A stretch of 64,000 nt of DNA from Stigmatella aurantiaca (GCF_900109545.1 NZ_FOAP01000009.1:186001-250000), one strand, 5' to 3'. Counted from the first letter of the stretch, positions 31,753 to 41,376 are shown. Numbers and translations: made by a program. The notes: generated by a model not told the origin, from the letters alone.

Positions 31753-32978
31753 GCCAGCATGGATTGGATGTGGCCCGGGTCCGGGCGGACTTTCCCATCC
31801 TCCTCCAGGAGGTCCGGGGCCGGCCGCTGGTGTACCTGGACAGTGCCGCCTCGGCGCAGAAGCCTCAGGCGGTCATCGACGCGCTGGTGCGCTTCTACAC
31901 GCACGACAACGCCAACGTGCACCGGGGCGTGCACCTGCTGTCCGAGCGCGCCACGGAGGCCTTCGAGGACGCGCGCGAGAAGGTGCGGCGGTTCCTCAAG
32001 GCCCGGGAGTCGAAGGAGATCGTCTTCGTGCGCGGCACCACCGAGGCCATCAACCTCGTGGCGCAGACGTTTGGCCGCAAGCATGTGGGCCCCGGCGACG
32101 AGGTGCTCATCACCGGGCTGGAGCACCACGCGAACATCGTCCCCTGGCAGCTCCTGTGCGAGCAGCAGGGGGCCACGCTGAAGTCCGTGCCGGTGAACGA
32201 GCACGGGGAGCTGGTGCTGGAGGCGCTGGACGGGCTGCTCACCCCGCGCACGCGCATCCTCGCCCTCACGCACGTCTCCAACGCCCTGGGCACGGTGGTG
32301 CCGGTGAAGGAGCTGATTCGCCGGGCGCACGCGAAGGGGGTGCCGGTGCTGGTGGATGGGGCGCAGGCGGTGACGCACTTCCCGGTGGACGTGCAGGACC
32401 TGGACTGTGACTTCTACGCCTTCTCCGGCCACAAGCTCTTCGGGCCCATGGGCATTGGCGTGCTGTACGGGAAGAAGGAGCTGCTGGAGGCGATGCCGCC
32501 GTACCAGGGCGGCGGGGACATGATCCTCTCGGTCACCCTGGAGAAGACGGTCTACAACCGCATTCCCTACCGCTTCGAGGCGGGCACCCCGGACGTGGCG
32601 GGCGCGGTGGGGCTGGGGGCGGCCATCGACTACCTGGAGGCGCTGGGGCTGGAGGCCATCGCGGCGCACGACCGGGAGCTGCTGGCCTATGCCGAAGAGG
32701 TGCTGGGCGCCGTGCCCGGCATCCGCATCCTGGGGCGCGCCCAGGAGCGCTCGGGCGTGGTGTCCTTCGTGATGCAGGACATCCACCCGCATGACATTGG
32801 CACCATCCTGGACCGCGAGGGCGTGGCCATCCGGACGGGGCACCACTGCGCGCAGCCGTTGATGAAGTGCTTCGGGGTGGCGGCCACCGCGCGGGCCTCG
32901 CTGGCGCTCTACAACACCCGGGCGGACGTGGATGCGCTCGTCCGGGGGCTCCACAAGGTACGGGAGGTGTTCGCATGA
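31749..32978 (+). CDS. sufS: Cysteine desulfurase SufS
   Basis: The 409-residue PLP enzyme removes sulfur from cysteine as an enzyme-bound persulfide. The PLP lysine is K229 in AFSGHK, and the catalytic persulfide cysteine is C367 in RTGHHCAQP, the group II (SufS) context. The length matches the family. It overlaps sufD and sufU by four bases each, which fits direct sulfur hand-over to SufU. Confidence 0.96.
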   Translation: MSQHGLDVARVRADFPILLQEVRGRPLVYLDSAASAQKPQAVIDALVRFYTHDNANVHRGVHLLSERATEAFEDAREKVRRFLKARESKEIVFVRGTTEAINLVAQTFGRKHVGPGDEVLITGLEHHANIVPWQLLCEQQGATLKSVPVNEHGELVLEALDGLLTPRTRILALTHVSNALGTVVPVKELIRRAHAKGVPVLVDGAQAVTHFPVDVQDLDCDFYAFSGHKLFGPMGIGVLYGKKELLEAMPPYQGGGDMILSVTLEKTVYNRIPYRFEAGTPDVAGAVGLGAAIDYLEALGLEAIAAHDRELLAYAEEVLGAVPGIRILGRAQERSGVVSFVMQDIHPHDIGTILDREGVAIRTGHHCAQPLMKCFGVAATARASLALYNTRADVDALVRGLHKVREVFA

Positions 32979-33427
32979 GCTCGGAACTGAGAGACCTCTA
33001 CCAGGAGGTGGTGCTCGACCATGGCAAGCGGCCCCGCAACTTCCGCGACGTGGAGGGGGCCAACCACCGGGCGGAGGGCTTCAACCCACTGTGTGGGGAC
33101 CAGCTCACCGTGGCGCTGAAGCTCGAAGGGGACGTCATCCAGGACATCGGCTTCCAGGGGCAGGGGTGCGCCATCTCCCGCGCCTCGGCGTCGCTGATGA
33201 CGGGGGCGGTGAAGGACAAGACGCGCGAGGAGGCCGAGCAGCTCTTCGCGCAGGTGCACCGGCTGGTGACGGAAGGGCCCGAAGGGGTGGACATGGAGGC
33301 GCTGGGCAAGCTCACGGTGCTCTCCGGGGTGAGCGAGTTTCCGGCGCGGGTGAAGTGCGCGAGCCTCGCCTGGCACACGCTGCGCGCGGCGCTTCACGGG
33401 CAGGCCGAGCCCGTCTCGACGGAGTAG
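32975..33427 (+). CDS. sufU: SUF system sulfurtransferase/scaffold SufU
   Basis: The 150-residue IscU-like protein keeps the zinc/sulfur-binding set C40, D42, C65 and C128. The spacer between C65 and C128 carries the insertion that distinguishes SufU from IscU. In Firmicutes SufU is a zinc-dependent sulfur acceptor for SufS. Here it replaces SufE, which I do not find in the operon. It overlaps sufS by four bases and is followed 9 bases later by sufT. Confidence 0.94.
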   Translation: MSSELRDLYQEVVLDHGKRPRNFRDVEGANHRAEGFNPLCGDQLTVALKLEGDVIQDIGFQGQGCAISRASASLMTGAVKDKTREEAEQLFAQVHRLVTEGPEGVDMEALGKLTVLSGVSEFPARVKCASLAWHTLRAALHGQAEPVSTE

Positions 33428-33436
33428 GAGGAGCGC

Positions 33437-33997
33437 ATGCGAGGGTTGGTGGTGCTGGAGCGCGAGTGCGAGGCGACGCTGATTCCCAGCGGCGAGCGGG
33501 TGAAGGTGCCCGAGGGCACCGACTTGCGCGTGGTGCAGACGCTGGGCGGCAACGTCACCGTGCAGTCCATCTCGGACGGTCAGCTGCTGCGCATCGACGC
33601 GAAGGACGCGGCCCTGCTGGGCGAGGAGTTCGCCGCGAAGTCCGAGGCACCGCCGGCCGGGGAGGGCGCCTCCCCCGAGGGGCCTTTCGACGAGGCGAAC
33701 GTCTGGGAGCAGCTGCGCACGGTGTATGACCCGGAGATTCCCGTGAACATCGTGGAGCTGGGGCTGGTGTACCAGTGCCAGGCCGCGCCGTTGCCGGAAG
33801 GGGGGCAGCGGGTGGACATCCAGATGACGGTGACGGCGCCCGGTTGTGGCATGGGGCCGGTGCTTCAGGAGGACGTGCGGCGCAAGGTGCTCAGTGTGCC
33901 GGGGGTGAAGGAGGCCCACGTGGACCTGGTCTTCGAGCCGCCCTGGGACCAGAGCCGCATGTCGGAGGTGGCGCGGCTGGAGCTGGGGTGGATGTAA
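33437..33997 (+). CDS. sufT: SufT-family Fe-S assembly factor (long form, MIP18/DUF59 domain)
   Basis: The 186-residue protein joins an N-terminal region of about 90 residues to a C-terminal DUF59/MIP18 domain. That domain contains the typical LRTVYDPEIPVNIVELGLVY, TAPGCGMG (conserved Cys) and FEPPWDQSRMS. SufT proteins aid maturation of certain [4Fe-4S] enzymes and this long form is common in proteobacterial suf operons. An AGGAG ribosome-binding site lies upstream. It is the last gene of the operon, ending 7 bases before a convergent kinase gene. Confidence 0.92.
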   Translation: MRGLVVLERECEATLIPSGERVKVPEGTDLRVVQTLGGNVTVQSISDGQLLRIDAKDAALLGEEFAAKSEAPPAGEGASPEGPFDEANVWEQLRTVYDPEIPVNIVELGLVYQCQAAPLPEGGQRVDIQMTVTAPGCGMGPVLQEDVRRKVLSVPGVKEAHVDLVFEPPWDQSRMSEVARLELGWM

Positions 33998-34004
33998 GGC
34001 CGCC

Positions 34005-35327
34005 TCAGTGGCCGGTGCCGCGCGAGTCCGGGCTCAGCTCGAAGTCCCCGAGCCCCCGGGGGAGCTGCACCCGGAACGTGGTGCCCTGGCCCAGGGTGCT
34101 CTCCACGGTGATGTCCCCGCCCAGTCCGGCCACGATGCCGTAGCAGACCGACAGGCCCAGCCCCGCGCTCTTGCCCACCCGCTTCGTGGTGAAGAACGGC
34201 TCGAAGATGCGGCTCAGGTGCTCTGGCGCGATGCCCTGCCCGTTGTCCTGGACCTCCACCACCACCCGGCCATCCTCCTGGAGCCGCGTGGCCACCCGGA
34301 GCACGGGCTCCGGCCCGGCGTCCTTCAGCGCGTAGGCGGCGTTCACCAGCAGCCCGAAGAACACCTGCTGCAGGCCCGTCTCGCTGGCGGACACCATGGG
34401 CACCGTCTCCAGCTCCCGCACCAGCCGGGTGCCGGGCTCCAGGAGCTCCCGCACCTCGGCGAGCGCCTGCTCCAGGACTTCGTGCAGATCCACCTGCGTC
34501 CTCGGCGCCTGGTCCAGGCGCGAGAAGAGCTTGATGTTCTGGATGATGCGCCGGATGCGCTCGGCCCCCTCGAGCGACTCGTCACACGCTTCCCGCAGCT
34601 CCTGCACCTCCGCCTGCTGCAACTGCGCGGGGTCCGTCTCCAGCGTGGAGCGCAGGTGCCCCAGGTTGGCCAGGATGAAGCTCAGCGGATTGTTGATTTC
34701 ATGCGCGAGCCCCGCGGACAGCCGTCCGAGCGCCTCCAGCCGCTGCGCCTGCGCCAGCCGCGTGTTGGCCGCCTCCAACTGCCGCGTCCGCTCCTCGATG
34801 GCGCGCGCCAGGTCCTCCATGCGCAGCCGGCTGCGCAGGAGCAGCTCCCACTTCTCGGTGAGCGAGTACGCCAGCTGGCGCACCTCGATGCCATCGAAGG
34901 GCTTGCGCAGGATGAGCAGCCGCTGGCTGAGCCCCAGCCGCTGCATCATTTCTTCCCACGAGTAGTCCGCGTAGGCCGAGCAGATGACGACCTGCAGATC
35001 ATTGTCCTCCGCCCACAGCCGGTACGTCGTCTCCACCCCGTCAATGCCCGGCGGCATGCGGATGTCCACGAAGGCCACCGCGTACGGGCGGTGCTGCTCG
35101 CGCGCGGCGCGCGCCATCCGGATGCCCTCCTCGCCCTGCGTGGCGGTGTCCACCTCGAAGCCGGGCAACGGCGTGGGGCGCTCGTCGGCGCCGAACAGCT
35201 CCGTCTCCATCGCGTTCAGCGAGCCGTCCTCCGAAGGAGGACACAGAATCTTGCGGAAGTCCTCGTGGATGGTCCGGTTGTCATCGATCACCAGGATGCG
35301 GCGATTGGTGGATGCGGATGTGCTCAA
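34005..35327 (-). CDS. Hybrid receiver-histidine kinase (orphan)
   Basis: The 440-residue protein has an N-terminal receiver (acid pair D15/D16, phospho-acceptor D88 in FVDIRMPP, K142) with an unusual loop of about 28 residues after the first helix. A coiled coil (about 165-198), a HisKA domain with H209 in LAHEINNPL, and an ATPase domain with N, G1 (DNGQGI) and G2 (SAGLGL) boxes follow. There is no membrane segment, so it is cytosolic and its input is probably phosphorylation of the receiver. The start is a TTG with AGGAGA 7 bases upstream, giving MSTSASTNRR; more upstream starts lack a site. No cognate regulator is adjacent. The 252 bases upstream of it contain no gene I can support. Confidence 0.9.
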   Translation of the reverse strand: MSTSASTNRRILVIDDNRTIHEDFRKILCPPSEDGSLNAMETELFGADERPTPLPGFEVDTATQGEEGIRMARAAREQHRPYAVAFVDIRMPPGIDGVETTYRLWAEDNDLQVVICSAYADYSWEEMMQRLGLSQRLLILRKPFDGIEVRQLAYSLTEKWELLLRSRLRMEDLARAIEERTRQLEAANTRLAQAQRLEALGRLSAGLAHEINNPLSFILANLGHLRSTLETDPAQLQQAEVQELREACDESLEGAERIRRIIQNIKLFSRLDQAPRTQVDLHEVLEQALAEVRELLEPGTRLVRELETVPMVSASETGLQQVFFGLLVNAAYALKDAGPEPVLRVATRLQEDGRVVVEVQDNGQGIAPEHLSRIFEPFFTTKRVGKSAGLGLSVCYGIVAGLGGDITVESTLGQGTTFRVQLPRGLGDFELSPDSRGTGH

Positions 35328-35543
35328 GACCGGCTCTCCTAGCCCACCCTCATGGAGTCTTCGTAGGGGGGGACGGCGGTTGCCAGGGGGCGCCTGGTCG
35401 GCTTCCGCACGTCGGGGAGTATTGTGTTCAGATGTTGGCGCTTTGTTCAAAGCACTTGAATGCAGGGTGTAGACCTACCCAGGCGGTAAGACACCCCGGT
35501 TGCCCTGCACGCCCGCTGTGAGCGAGCGCACACCGCGCAGAAA

Positions 35544-35566
35544 CCCCGCGCCCATTGGACGCGGGG
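35544..35566 (-). terminator. Intrinsic terminator after the PfpI-like gene
   Basis: A perfect 7-bp stem CCCCGCG / CGCGGGG with a 9-base loop lies 14 bases beyond the PfpI-like stop. On the minus strand the stem is followed by TTT. This is a reasonable intrinsic terminator for a GC-rich genome. Confidence 0.55.
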
Positions 35567-35579
35567 CGTCAGCCCGGGC

Positions 35580-36254
35580 TCAGAGGGCCAGGAGCGGGCG
35601 CTCCCGGAGCCCCTCGCGCAGGCCGAAGCCCAGCGCGGCGAGTGCCAGCCCTCCCAGCACCCAGCGCGGCCAGCGCCGGGACTGCTTCGCCGCCTGCGGC
35701 TGGCGCAGGGCCAGGTGCTCGGCGAAGAGGGCTGTCATGGCCGCATCGAAGGCGGGCAGGTCCTGCGGCCCCCGGCTGGAGACCCAGGTGCCGTCGCGCA
35801 CCACGGGTGCGTCCTCCCAGATGCCGCCCGCGTTGCGGACGTCGTCCTGGATGCCGGGCCACGAGGTGAGGCGGCGGCCGCTGACGAGGCCCGCGGAGAT
35901 GAGCAGCCAGGGGCCGTGGCAGATGACGGCCACCGGGCGGTCCAGCCGGTCGAAGTCGGTGACGAACTCCCGGGCCAGCTCGCTCTGGCGCAGGGTGTCG
36001 GGGTTCGCCAGCCCGCCCGGCAGCAGCAGGGCGTCATAGTCGGCGGCCTTCACCTTCTTGAGCACGGTGTCCACGGACACCTTCTTCCCGGGGAGCAGGT
36101 GGTTCATGCCCCGGATGGAACCCGGGTGCAGCGAGAGAATCTCCACGCACGCACCCTGTTGACGGAGCTTCTTGACGGGCTGGGTCAGCTCCACCTGCTC
36201 GAACCCATCCACCGCCAACACGGCGACCCTTAGCCCCTTGAGCTTCTTTCCCAT
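35580..36254 (-). CDS. DJ-1/PfpI family protein with C-terminal membrane anchor
   Basis: The 224-residue protein has the class I glutamine amidotransferase-like fold of PfpI/YhbO: GFEQVEL near residue 18 (putative catalytic Glu19), LLPGGLANPD, and the nucleophile elbow with C112-H113 in AVICHGPW. Such proteins have been described as proteases, glyoxalases or deglycases, and the real substrate is often uncertain. After the normal end of the domain there is a basic stretch, a hydrophobic segment (about 195-212: WPRWVLGGLALAALGFGL) and a short tail. A membrane-tail anchor is unusual for this family. The second of two adjacent ATGs was chosen for better spacing from GGGAG. Confidence 0.88.
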   Translation of the reverse strand: MGKKLKGLRVAVLAVDGFEQVELTQPVKKLRQQGACVEILSLHPGSIRGMNHLLPGKKVSVDTVLKKVKAADYDALLLPGGLANPDTLRQSELAREFVTDFDRLDRPVAVICHGPWLLISAGLVSGRRLTSWPGIQDDVRNAGGIWEDAPVVRDGTWVSSRGPQDLPAFDAAMTALFAEHLALRQPQAAKQSRRWPRWVLGGLALAALGFGLREGLRERPLLAL

Positions 36255-36404
36255 CATCTCTCCCAGTGGTTTGGCTCCGCTCACGCTGGAGTCTCTCCGC
36301 ACGGTGTGTACGCTTCCCCGTGAGGTGAATGGCCTGAAGAGGCCAGGCAGCCAGGCGGATGCCGCGCTGCCGTCTGGGCGCTCCAGCAGCGCGCGAGGTT
36401 CTCC

Positions 36405-37514
36405 ATGCACCGCAGAAGCCCCTTGTTCCCCCTGTCCTCCCCCTGGCGCGGCACCTTGGCCGCCGCCACCGCGCTCCCCGGGCTGCTGCTCTTGCCGCTG
36501 GGCTGCGCCTCCTCTCCGGGCGCGGCCCCCCGGGAGGAGGCCGGCCCCCCCCCGCTCCAGGCCCGGCGCAAGTGGGGCCTCGTCATTCACGGCGGCGCGG
36601 GCGTCATGTCCCGGGACACCCTCACCCCGGAGCGGGAGGCGGAAGTGCGGGCCCGGCTCACCGAGTCCCTCCAGGCGGGCCATGCCATTCTGGCCAAGGG
36701 GGGCACGAGCCTGGATGCCGTGGGGGCGGCGATCCGCGTCCTGGAGGACTCGCCCCTGTTCAACGCGGGCAAAGGGGCGGTGTTCACCCACGATGGGCGC
36801 AACGAGCTGGATGCCTCCCTCATGGATGGGCGGACGCTGGCGGCGGGGGCCGTGGCGGGGCTGCGCCACGTGAAGAACCCCATTGACCTGGCGCGGCGGG
36901 TGATGGAGCGCTCGCCGCACGTGATGATGGTGGGCGAGGGGGCCGAGGCGTTCGCGCGCGAGCAGGGCCTGGAGCTGGTGTCCCCGGAGTACTTCCGCAC
37001 CGAGGAGCGCTGGGAGCAGCTCCAGCGGGCCCTGGAGAAGGAGAAGGCCGCGGGGGGAAAGGCACCCGCCACGGGCGTGTCCCCCCGGCCGGAGGATGGG
37101 AAGTTCGGCACCGTGGGCGCCGTGGCGCTCGACCAAGCGGGGAACCTGGCGGCGGGCACCTCCACGGGGGGCATGACGAACAAGCGGTACGGGCGCGTGG
37201 GGGACTCGCCCATCATCGGCGCGGGCACCTACGCCAACGCGCACTGCGCCGTGTCGGGCACGGGCCATGGGGAGTTCTTCATCCGCCACACCGTGGCCCG
37301 GGACATCTGCGCCCGCGTGGAGTACCTGAGGGTGCCCCTCCAGGAGGCCGCGGACACCGTCGTGCGCGACGTGCTGGTGAAGGCCGGGGGCGAGGGGGGC
37401 GTCATCGCCCTGGATGCGCAGGGGGCGGTGGCCATGCCCTTCAACTCCCCCGGCATGTACCGTGGCTACATGAGGGAAGATGGCCAGCCCTTCGTGGCCA
37501 TCTTCCAGGAGTGA
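36405..37514 (+). CDS. Isoaspartyl peptidase / L-asparaginase family lipoprotein
   Basis: The 369-residue Ntn-hydrolase should self-cleave before T236 (in DGKFGTVGAVAL) to free the nucleophilic threonine, producing alpha and beta subunits. The GTSTGGMTNKRYGRVGDSP stretch lines the substrate pocket. It removes isoaspartyl residues from peptides or hydrolyses asparagine. An N-terminal lipoprotein signal ends PLGC34, so it is predicted to be exported and lipid-anchored, whereas the E. coli IaaA enzyme is cytosolic. GAGG lies before the ATG. It is divergent from the PfpI-like gene. Confidence 0.92.
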   Translation: MHRRSPLFPLSSPWRGTLAAATALPGLLLLPLGCASSPGAAPREEAGPPPLQARRKWGLVIHGGAGVMSRDTLTPEREAEVRARLTESLQAGHAILAKGGTSLDAVGAAIRVLEDSPLFNAGKGAVFTHDGRNELDASLMDGRTLAAGAVAGLRHVKNPIDLARRVMERSPHVMMVGEGAEAFAREQGLELVSPEYFRTEERWEQLQRALEKEKAAGGKAPATGVSPRPEDGKFGTVGAVALDQAGNLAAGTSTGGMTNKRYGRVGDSPIIGAGTYANAHCAVSGTGHGEFFIRHTVARDICARVEYLRVPLQEAADTVVRDVLVKAGGEGGVIALDAQGAVAMPFNSPGMYRGYMREDGQPFVAIFQE

Positions 37515-37524
37515 GGCGCCGCGC

Positions 37525-40500
37525 CTATTTGACGAGGACGAGATCCCTCGTCTGGAGCAGGTCCACGTCCCCGGCGAACTGCGAGAAGGCCTCGTAGCCC
37601 TTCACGGGGATGCGGTTGCGCGGCAGGCGCAGGGACTCGGTGATGGTGAGCACGCGCCCCTCCTGCTTCTCCGAGCGGGTGAGCTGGCCAAAGGCGCTCT
37701 CCACCTTCAGCGCCGCCTGAGGGTCCGACAGCCGCCAGCCCTCGGGCAGGGTCGTCTTCACCTCGGTGTCGCTCGCCTCGGAGGCGTCGATGAACAGCGG
37801 GGTGTCGCGGGAGCTGAGCTGCACGAAGCGCCGGCCGAGCAGCGCCGGGAAGCTCACGGGCCCCATCACGAGCCGGTTGGGGCCCTCGGCTCGGGCGAAG
37901 CGCGGCACCTTGAACTCGTAGCGCAGGGTGAGCGGCGCGCCCACCTCCTCGGCGTGCTCCAGCTTCACGGAGGTGAGCTCCGCGCCGCCGAAGTAGCGCG
38001 CCACGGCGCCCTGGAGCGCCTGCTGGCGGTTCTCCGCCGACAGCGCCTCGAAGGCATCGGCGAGCTGGGCCGCCTCGAAGTCCGAGTACACCTCCTCGCC
38101 CCGGCCGGTGAGCAGGCCATCCTCCTTCACCTCCAGCCACAGCTTCACTTGCTTGGAGGGCGTCTGGCGCAGGGGCGGCGTCTTCACCTTCTCCGCGGCG
38201 CGGCCGGGCTCGGGCAGCAGGTACGCCTCGCGCTCGCCCATGGAAGGCTCGGGCAGGGCGCCAAAGGGGCCGAAGCGCACCGAGGTGTCCAGCCACACCG
38301 GGGCCTCCCCGGGCAGGTCCACCCGCAGGGCCACGAAGGTGAGCAGCGCGTCGGCGGGGAAGAGGTAGGGCGCCGGGTCCGTATAGAAGGTGCGCACCAT
38401 GGCCAGCCGCACGGGGATGCCCAGCACGTCCAGGCTCGCCTTGAGGAGCATCAGCCGGCTGCCCCGGTCCTGCGCCACCGTGGTGGCCGCCGACTGCGCC
38501 AGGCCCGTGTCCCGTCCCGGAATCTGCTTCATCACCGCCGCGTGCAGCGCCTTCACCGCCTCCAGGCCCGTCTTCTTTCCGGCCACCCGGCGGGCAAATG
38601 CCTCCACCTCCGAGTTGCGCGCGGCCCGGTCGAGGAAGTTGTCCGCGTAGTTGGCCGCGGTGCTCTCGCTGCCCAGGGTGCCCGCGCCCACCATCACGAA
38701 GGGCAGGTACTCGTTGGCCGACTGGGGCGCGTCCGGCTCGGGGATGAAGGGCGGCACGCGCCGGGCCTCGTAGGTGAAGATTTCCCGGTCCCCCTTCACC
38801 TCGGGGGCGGGCGCCTTCATGCCGTGCGCGTCCACGCGCATGCCCGTGCCCTTGGGCGCCACCACCGTGTACGTGGCCCAGTTGTTCGGCATGCCGGAAA
38901 TCTGGAAGTAGAAGGCCGAGGCGGTGAAGCCCGGCTGCGCGGGGCCGCGCGAGGGCTCCGCGAGCAGGTACTCCACCTCGATGTAATCGCCCACCTGCAC
39001 GCCGGGGAGGCTGATGGCGTCCTTGCCCGCGATGGCCTCGGGCTCCAGCACCGTGCCGTCCGCCTTGAGCGTGCGCAGCGCCAGCACCTGGGCGCCCTGG
39101 GGAATGTTCACCTCGGCGATCTCCTGGATGCCGCTCTGCTCCAGCGCCTTCTGGATGATGTGGATGCGGTTGATGAGCGTGCCGTCGGGGAACACCTGGA
39201 CGGCGGCGGCATCCAGCACGTACGCGGCGGCGCTGTCCTCCGTGCCGCGGGAGGCCTCGTACGCCGCGATGGCCTGCTTGCCGTCGATGGCGAACTCCTG
39301 GAGCAGCTCCTTGCCCGTCTTCGCCCGGGCCACGGCGCGGTGCAGGGACAAGTCATTGCCGTCCAGCGCCAGGGCCTGCTCGCGCAGGGCCAGGGCCTCG
39401 GTGGCCGCCCCCGCGTACTCGCGCACATCCGCCAGCTGCTTCAGGATGAAGGCGCTCCGGGGCCACTGCGCGGACAGCGCCCGCAGGGTGGCGGTGGCCT
39501 CGTCGTAGCGGCGCTGGGACACGTACAGGTGCGCCAGCGTGACGCCGAGGCTCGGGTTGCCCGGGTCCCGCGTCAGCAGCTCCGTGTAGCCCTGGATGGC
39601 GCGGGCGGTGTCCCCGCGCAGGCGCGCGTGCTCGGCGGCGCGGCTCAGGGCGCCCGAGCAGCCCGCGGAGTCCGCGACGAGCTTCTCCATCAGCTCCACC
39701 GCGTCCCGGCGCCGGGCCAGGGTGTAGCGCAGCCCCAGCGCGTCACACAGGTTCGGCCAGGCCGTGAGCGCCGCGGCGAGGGACTCCTCGGCCTGCGCCT
39801 CCACGCCCAGCGCGAGCGCGGCCCGGGCGCGGAGCAGGTGCACGGGGAAGGCGGTGGGGCCCGCGGCCTCCCGCGCGCGCTGGAGCGTCTCGAGCGCCAC
39901 GGCGGGCTGCTCGTCCCCGAGCGACAGCTCCGCGCGCAGCAGCAGCGCGGCCACGTCCTTGGGGTCCTTCGCGAGCGCCGTCTCCAGCTCCCGCGTGGCA
40001 CGCCCGCGCGACACCTTGGTAGGCACCGTGCGGTCCTGCGCGGCCAGCTCCGCGCGCAGCGTGAGCAGCGCGGGCGTGGCCGCCTCGGCCGCCATCCCCT
40101 GCATCAGCACCCGGGCGCCATCGGCGTCCCGGCCCATGCCGTCGCGCACCGCGAGGAAGGTGGACAAGAGCCCTCCGGCCTCCTTCTCCAGCGCCGCGGC
40201 GAACTGCCGCGCGCCCGGGTAGAACAGGGGCGCCTCGGTGAAGGCGGGAGGGGTGGCGCTCCACGCGGGCGCGGGGCCGGTGGCCGCCGTGAGCCGCGCG
40301 GTGGAGGGGCGGCCATCGGCACGCGGCAGGGTGAAGGAGAAGTTACCGGTGGTGTTGTTCCGGGTGAGCGTCGCCACGAAGCGGTAGCGCCCCGGGGAGA
40401 GCGTCATGGCGCGGCCCAGCACGGTGGGCTCGGCGCGGGCAAAGGGCCGCCGCTCGAAGAGCAGCGTGCCGTTCATCCACAGCTTGTGCGCGGAGGACGA

Positions 40501-41301
40501 GACGGTGCGGGCCAGGTACACGCCGCCCTCGGTCACCTCCGCGTCGAAGGCCAGCACGTACACATCCCCCTCGTTGGGCTCCCCATCCAGGCGGTGCCGT
40601 CCATCCGGGGCGTGCAGGGGGCGCGGGGTGAGGGGGCCCCGGAGGCCCTGGAAGGGGCCCGCGAGCGAGCCGTCCTTCTCGGGCGGGGTGAGCGTGTCGA
40701 AGCCCAGCAGGCGGTGGGGCGAGAAGGGGCCCACCGCCGTCACGTGGGTGGCCGAGCCCGCCTCCCGCAGCGCGGCCTCGGTGGCCTTCAGGTCCCCGCG
40801 GATGTAGGCGATGGCCATCTGCGCGCCGCGCAGAATCTGGGCGGCCTCGCCGAGGGCACCCGCCTCGAGCGCCTGGCGCGCCCCCTGGAGGATGCGCTCA
40901 TCGGACTCGGGCGAGGTGCCCGTCTGGTCCAGCACGTAGCGGGCGGCGGCCGTCGCGAGCGGATGGGTGGGCGCGCGCACGCACAGCTGCAGCGCGGTCT
41001 CCAGGGCCCGGTCCACCGCGGCAGTGCGGCGCGCCAGCAGGTGCTGGCCCATGAGGGCGTAGGGCTCGGCGGGCGCCTTGGCGGCCGCGGCGTCGAAGTG
41101 GCCCTGCGCGGCGGCCACATCCCCCTTCACGAGGTAGGCGTGAAAGCCCGCGAGCGCGAGCGTGCGCGCCTCGCCGGTGCCCTTCTGGGCCTGCTGGGCG
41201 GCATTCTCCAGCAGCTGGGCGGACGGAACGGAGGAGTGAGCGCAGCCGGACAGGCCGGCGGCGAGGGCGAGCAGCGCGAGAAGACCGCGAAAGGTTCCCA
41301 T
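37525..41301 (-). CDS. Large lipoprotein with TPR-like repeats, DUF3857 and transglutaminase-like domains
   Basis: The 1258-residue protein has a lipoprotein signal ending LSGC. TPR-like helical repeats cover roughly residues 25-640 (for example AYALMGQHLLARR and LGVTLAHLYVSQRRYDEATATL). A DUF3857 domain (about 650-830) is followed by a transglutaminase-like domain around 870-960 with DRGSRLMLLKASLDVLGI, and a beta-rich C-terminal domain. DUF3857/transglutaminase proteins are common in Gram-negative envelopes, but their chemistry is mostly uncharacterised. In the typical core the Cys is replaced or not obvious here: SAATTVAQDRGSRL stands where a Cys-containing helix would be, so activity is doubtful. 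It is 75 bases downstream of a kinase gene on the same strand. Confidence 0.82.
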   Translation of the reverse strand: MGTFRGLLALLALAAGLSGCAHSSVPSAQLLENAAQQAQKGTGEARTLALAGFHAYLVKGDVAAAQGHFDAAAAKAPAEPYALMGQHLLARRTAAVDRALETALQLCVRAPTHPLATAAARYVLDQTGTSPESDERILQGARQALEAGALGEAAQILRGAQMAIAYIRGDLKATEAALREAGSATHVTAVGPFSPHRLLGFDTLTPPEKDGSLAGPFQGLRGPLTPRPLHAPDGRHRLDGEPNEGDVYVLAFDAEVTEGGVYLARTVSSSAHKLWMNGTLLFERRPFARAEPTVLGRAMTLSPGRYRFVATLTRNNTTGNFSFTLPRADGRPSTARLTAATGPAPAWSATPPAFTEAPLFYPGARQFAAALEKEAGGLLSTFLAVRDGMGRDADGARVLMQGMAAEAATPALLTLRAELAAQDRTVPTKVSRGRATRELETALAKDPKDVAALLLRAELSLGDEQPAVALETLQRAREAAGPTAFPVHLLRARAALALGVEAQAEESLAAALTAWPNLCDALGLRYTLARRRDAVELMEKLVADSAGCSGALSRAAEHARLRGDTARAIQGYTELLTRDPGNPSLGVTLAHLYVSQRRYDEATATLRALSAQWPRSAFILKQLADVREYAGAATEALALREQALALDGNDLSLHRAVARAKTGKELLQEFAIDGKQAIAAYEASRGTEDSAAAYVLDAAAVQVFPDGTLINRIHIIQKALEQSGIQEIAEVNIPQGAQVLALRTLKADGTVLEPEAIAGKDAISLPGVQVGDYIEVEYLLAEPSRGPAQPGFTASAFYFQISGMPNNWATYTVVAPKGTGMRVDAHGMKAPAPEVKGDREIFTYEARRVPPFIPEPDAPQSANEYLPFVMVGAGTLGSESTAANYADNFLDRAARNSEVEAFARRVAGKKTGLEAVKALHAAVMKQIPGRDTGLAQSAATTVAQDRGSRLMLLKASLDVLGIPVRLAMVRTFYTDPAPYLFPADALLTFVALRVDLPGEAPVWLDTSVRFGPFGALPEPSMGEREAYLLPEPGRAAEKVKTPPLRQTPSKQVKLWLEVKEDGLLTGRGEEVYSDFEAAQLADAFEALSAENRQQALQGAVARYFGGAELTSVKLEHAEEVGAPLTLRYEFKVPRFARAEGPNRLVMGPVSFPALLGRRFVQLSSRDTPLFIDASEASDTEVKTTLPEGWRLSDPQAALKVESAFGQLTRSEKQEGRVLTITESLRLPRNRIPVKGYEAFSQFAGDVDLLQTRDLVLVK

Positions 41302-41376
41302 AAGGCCCGAAGGGATAATGCAATCCCCGGGGCAGGGCTACATCCGCATGCAACCCATGTCGGCCGGTGGCCGCTG

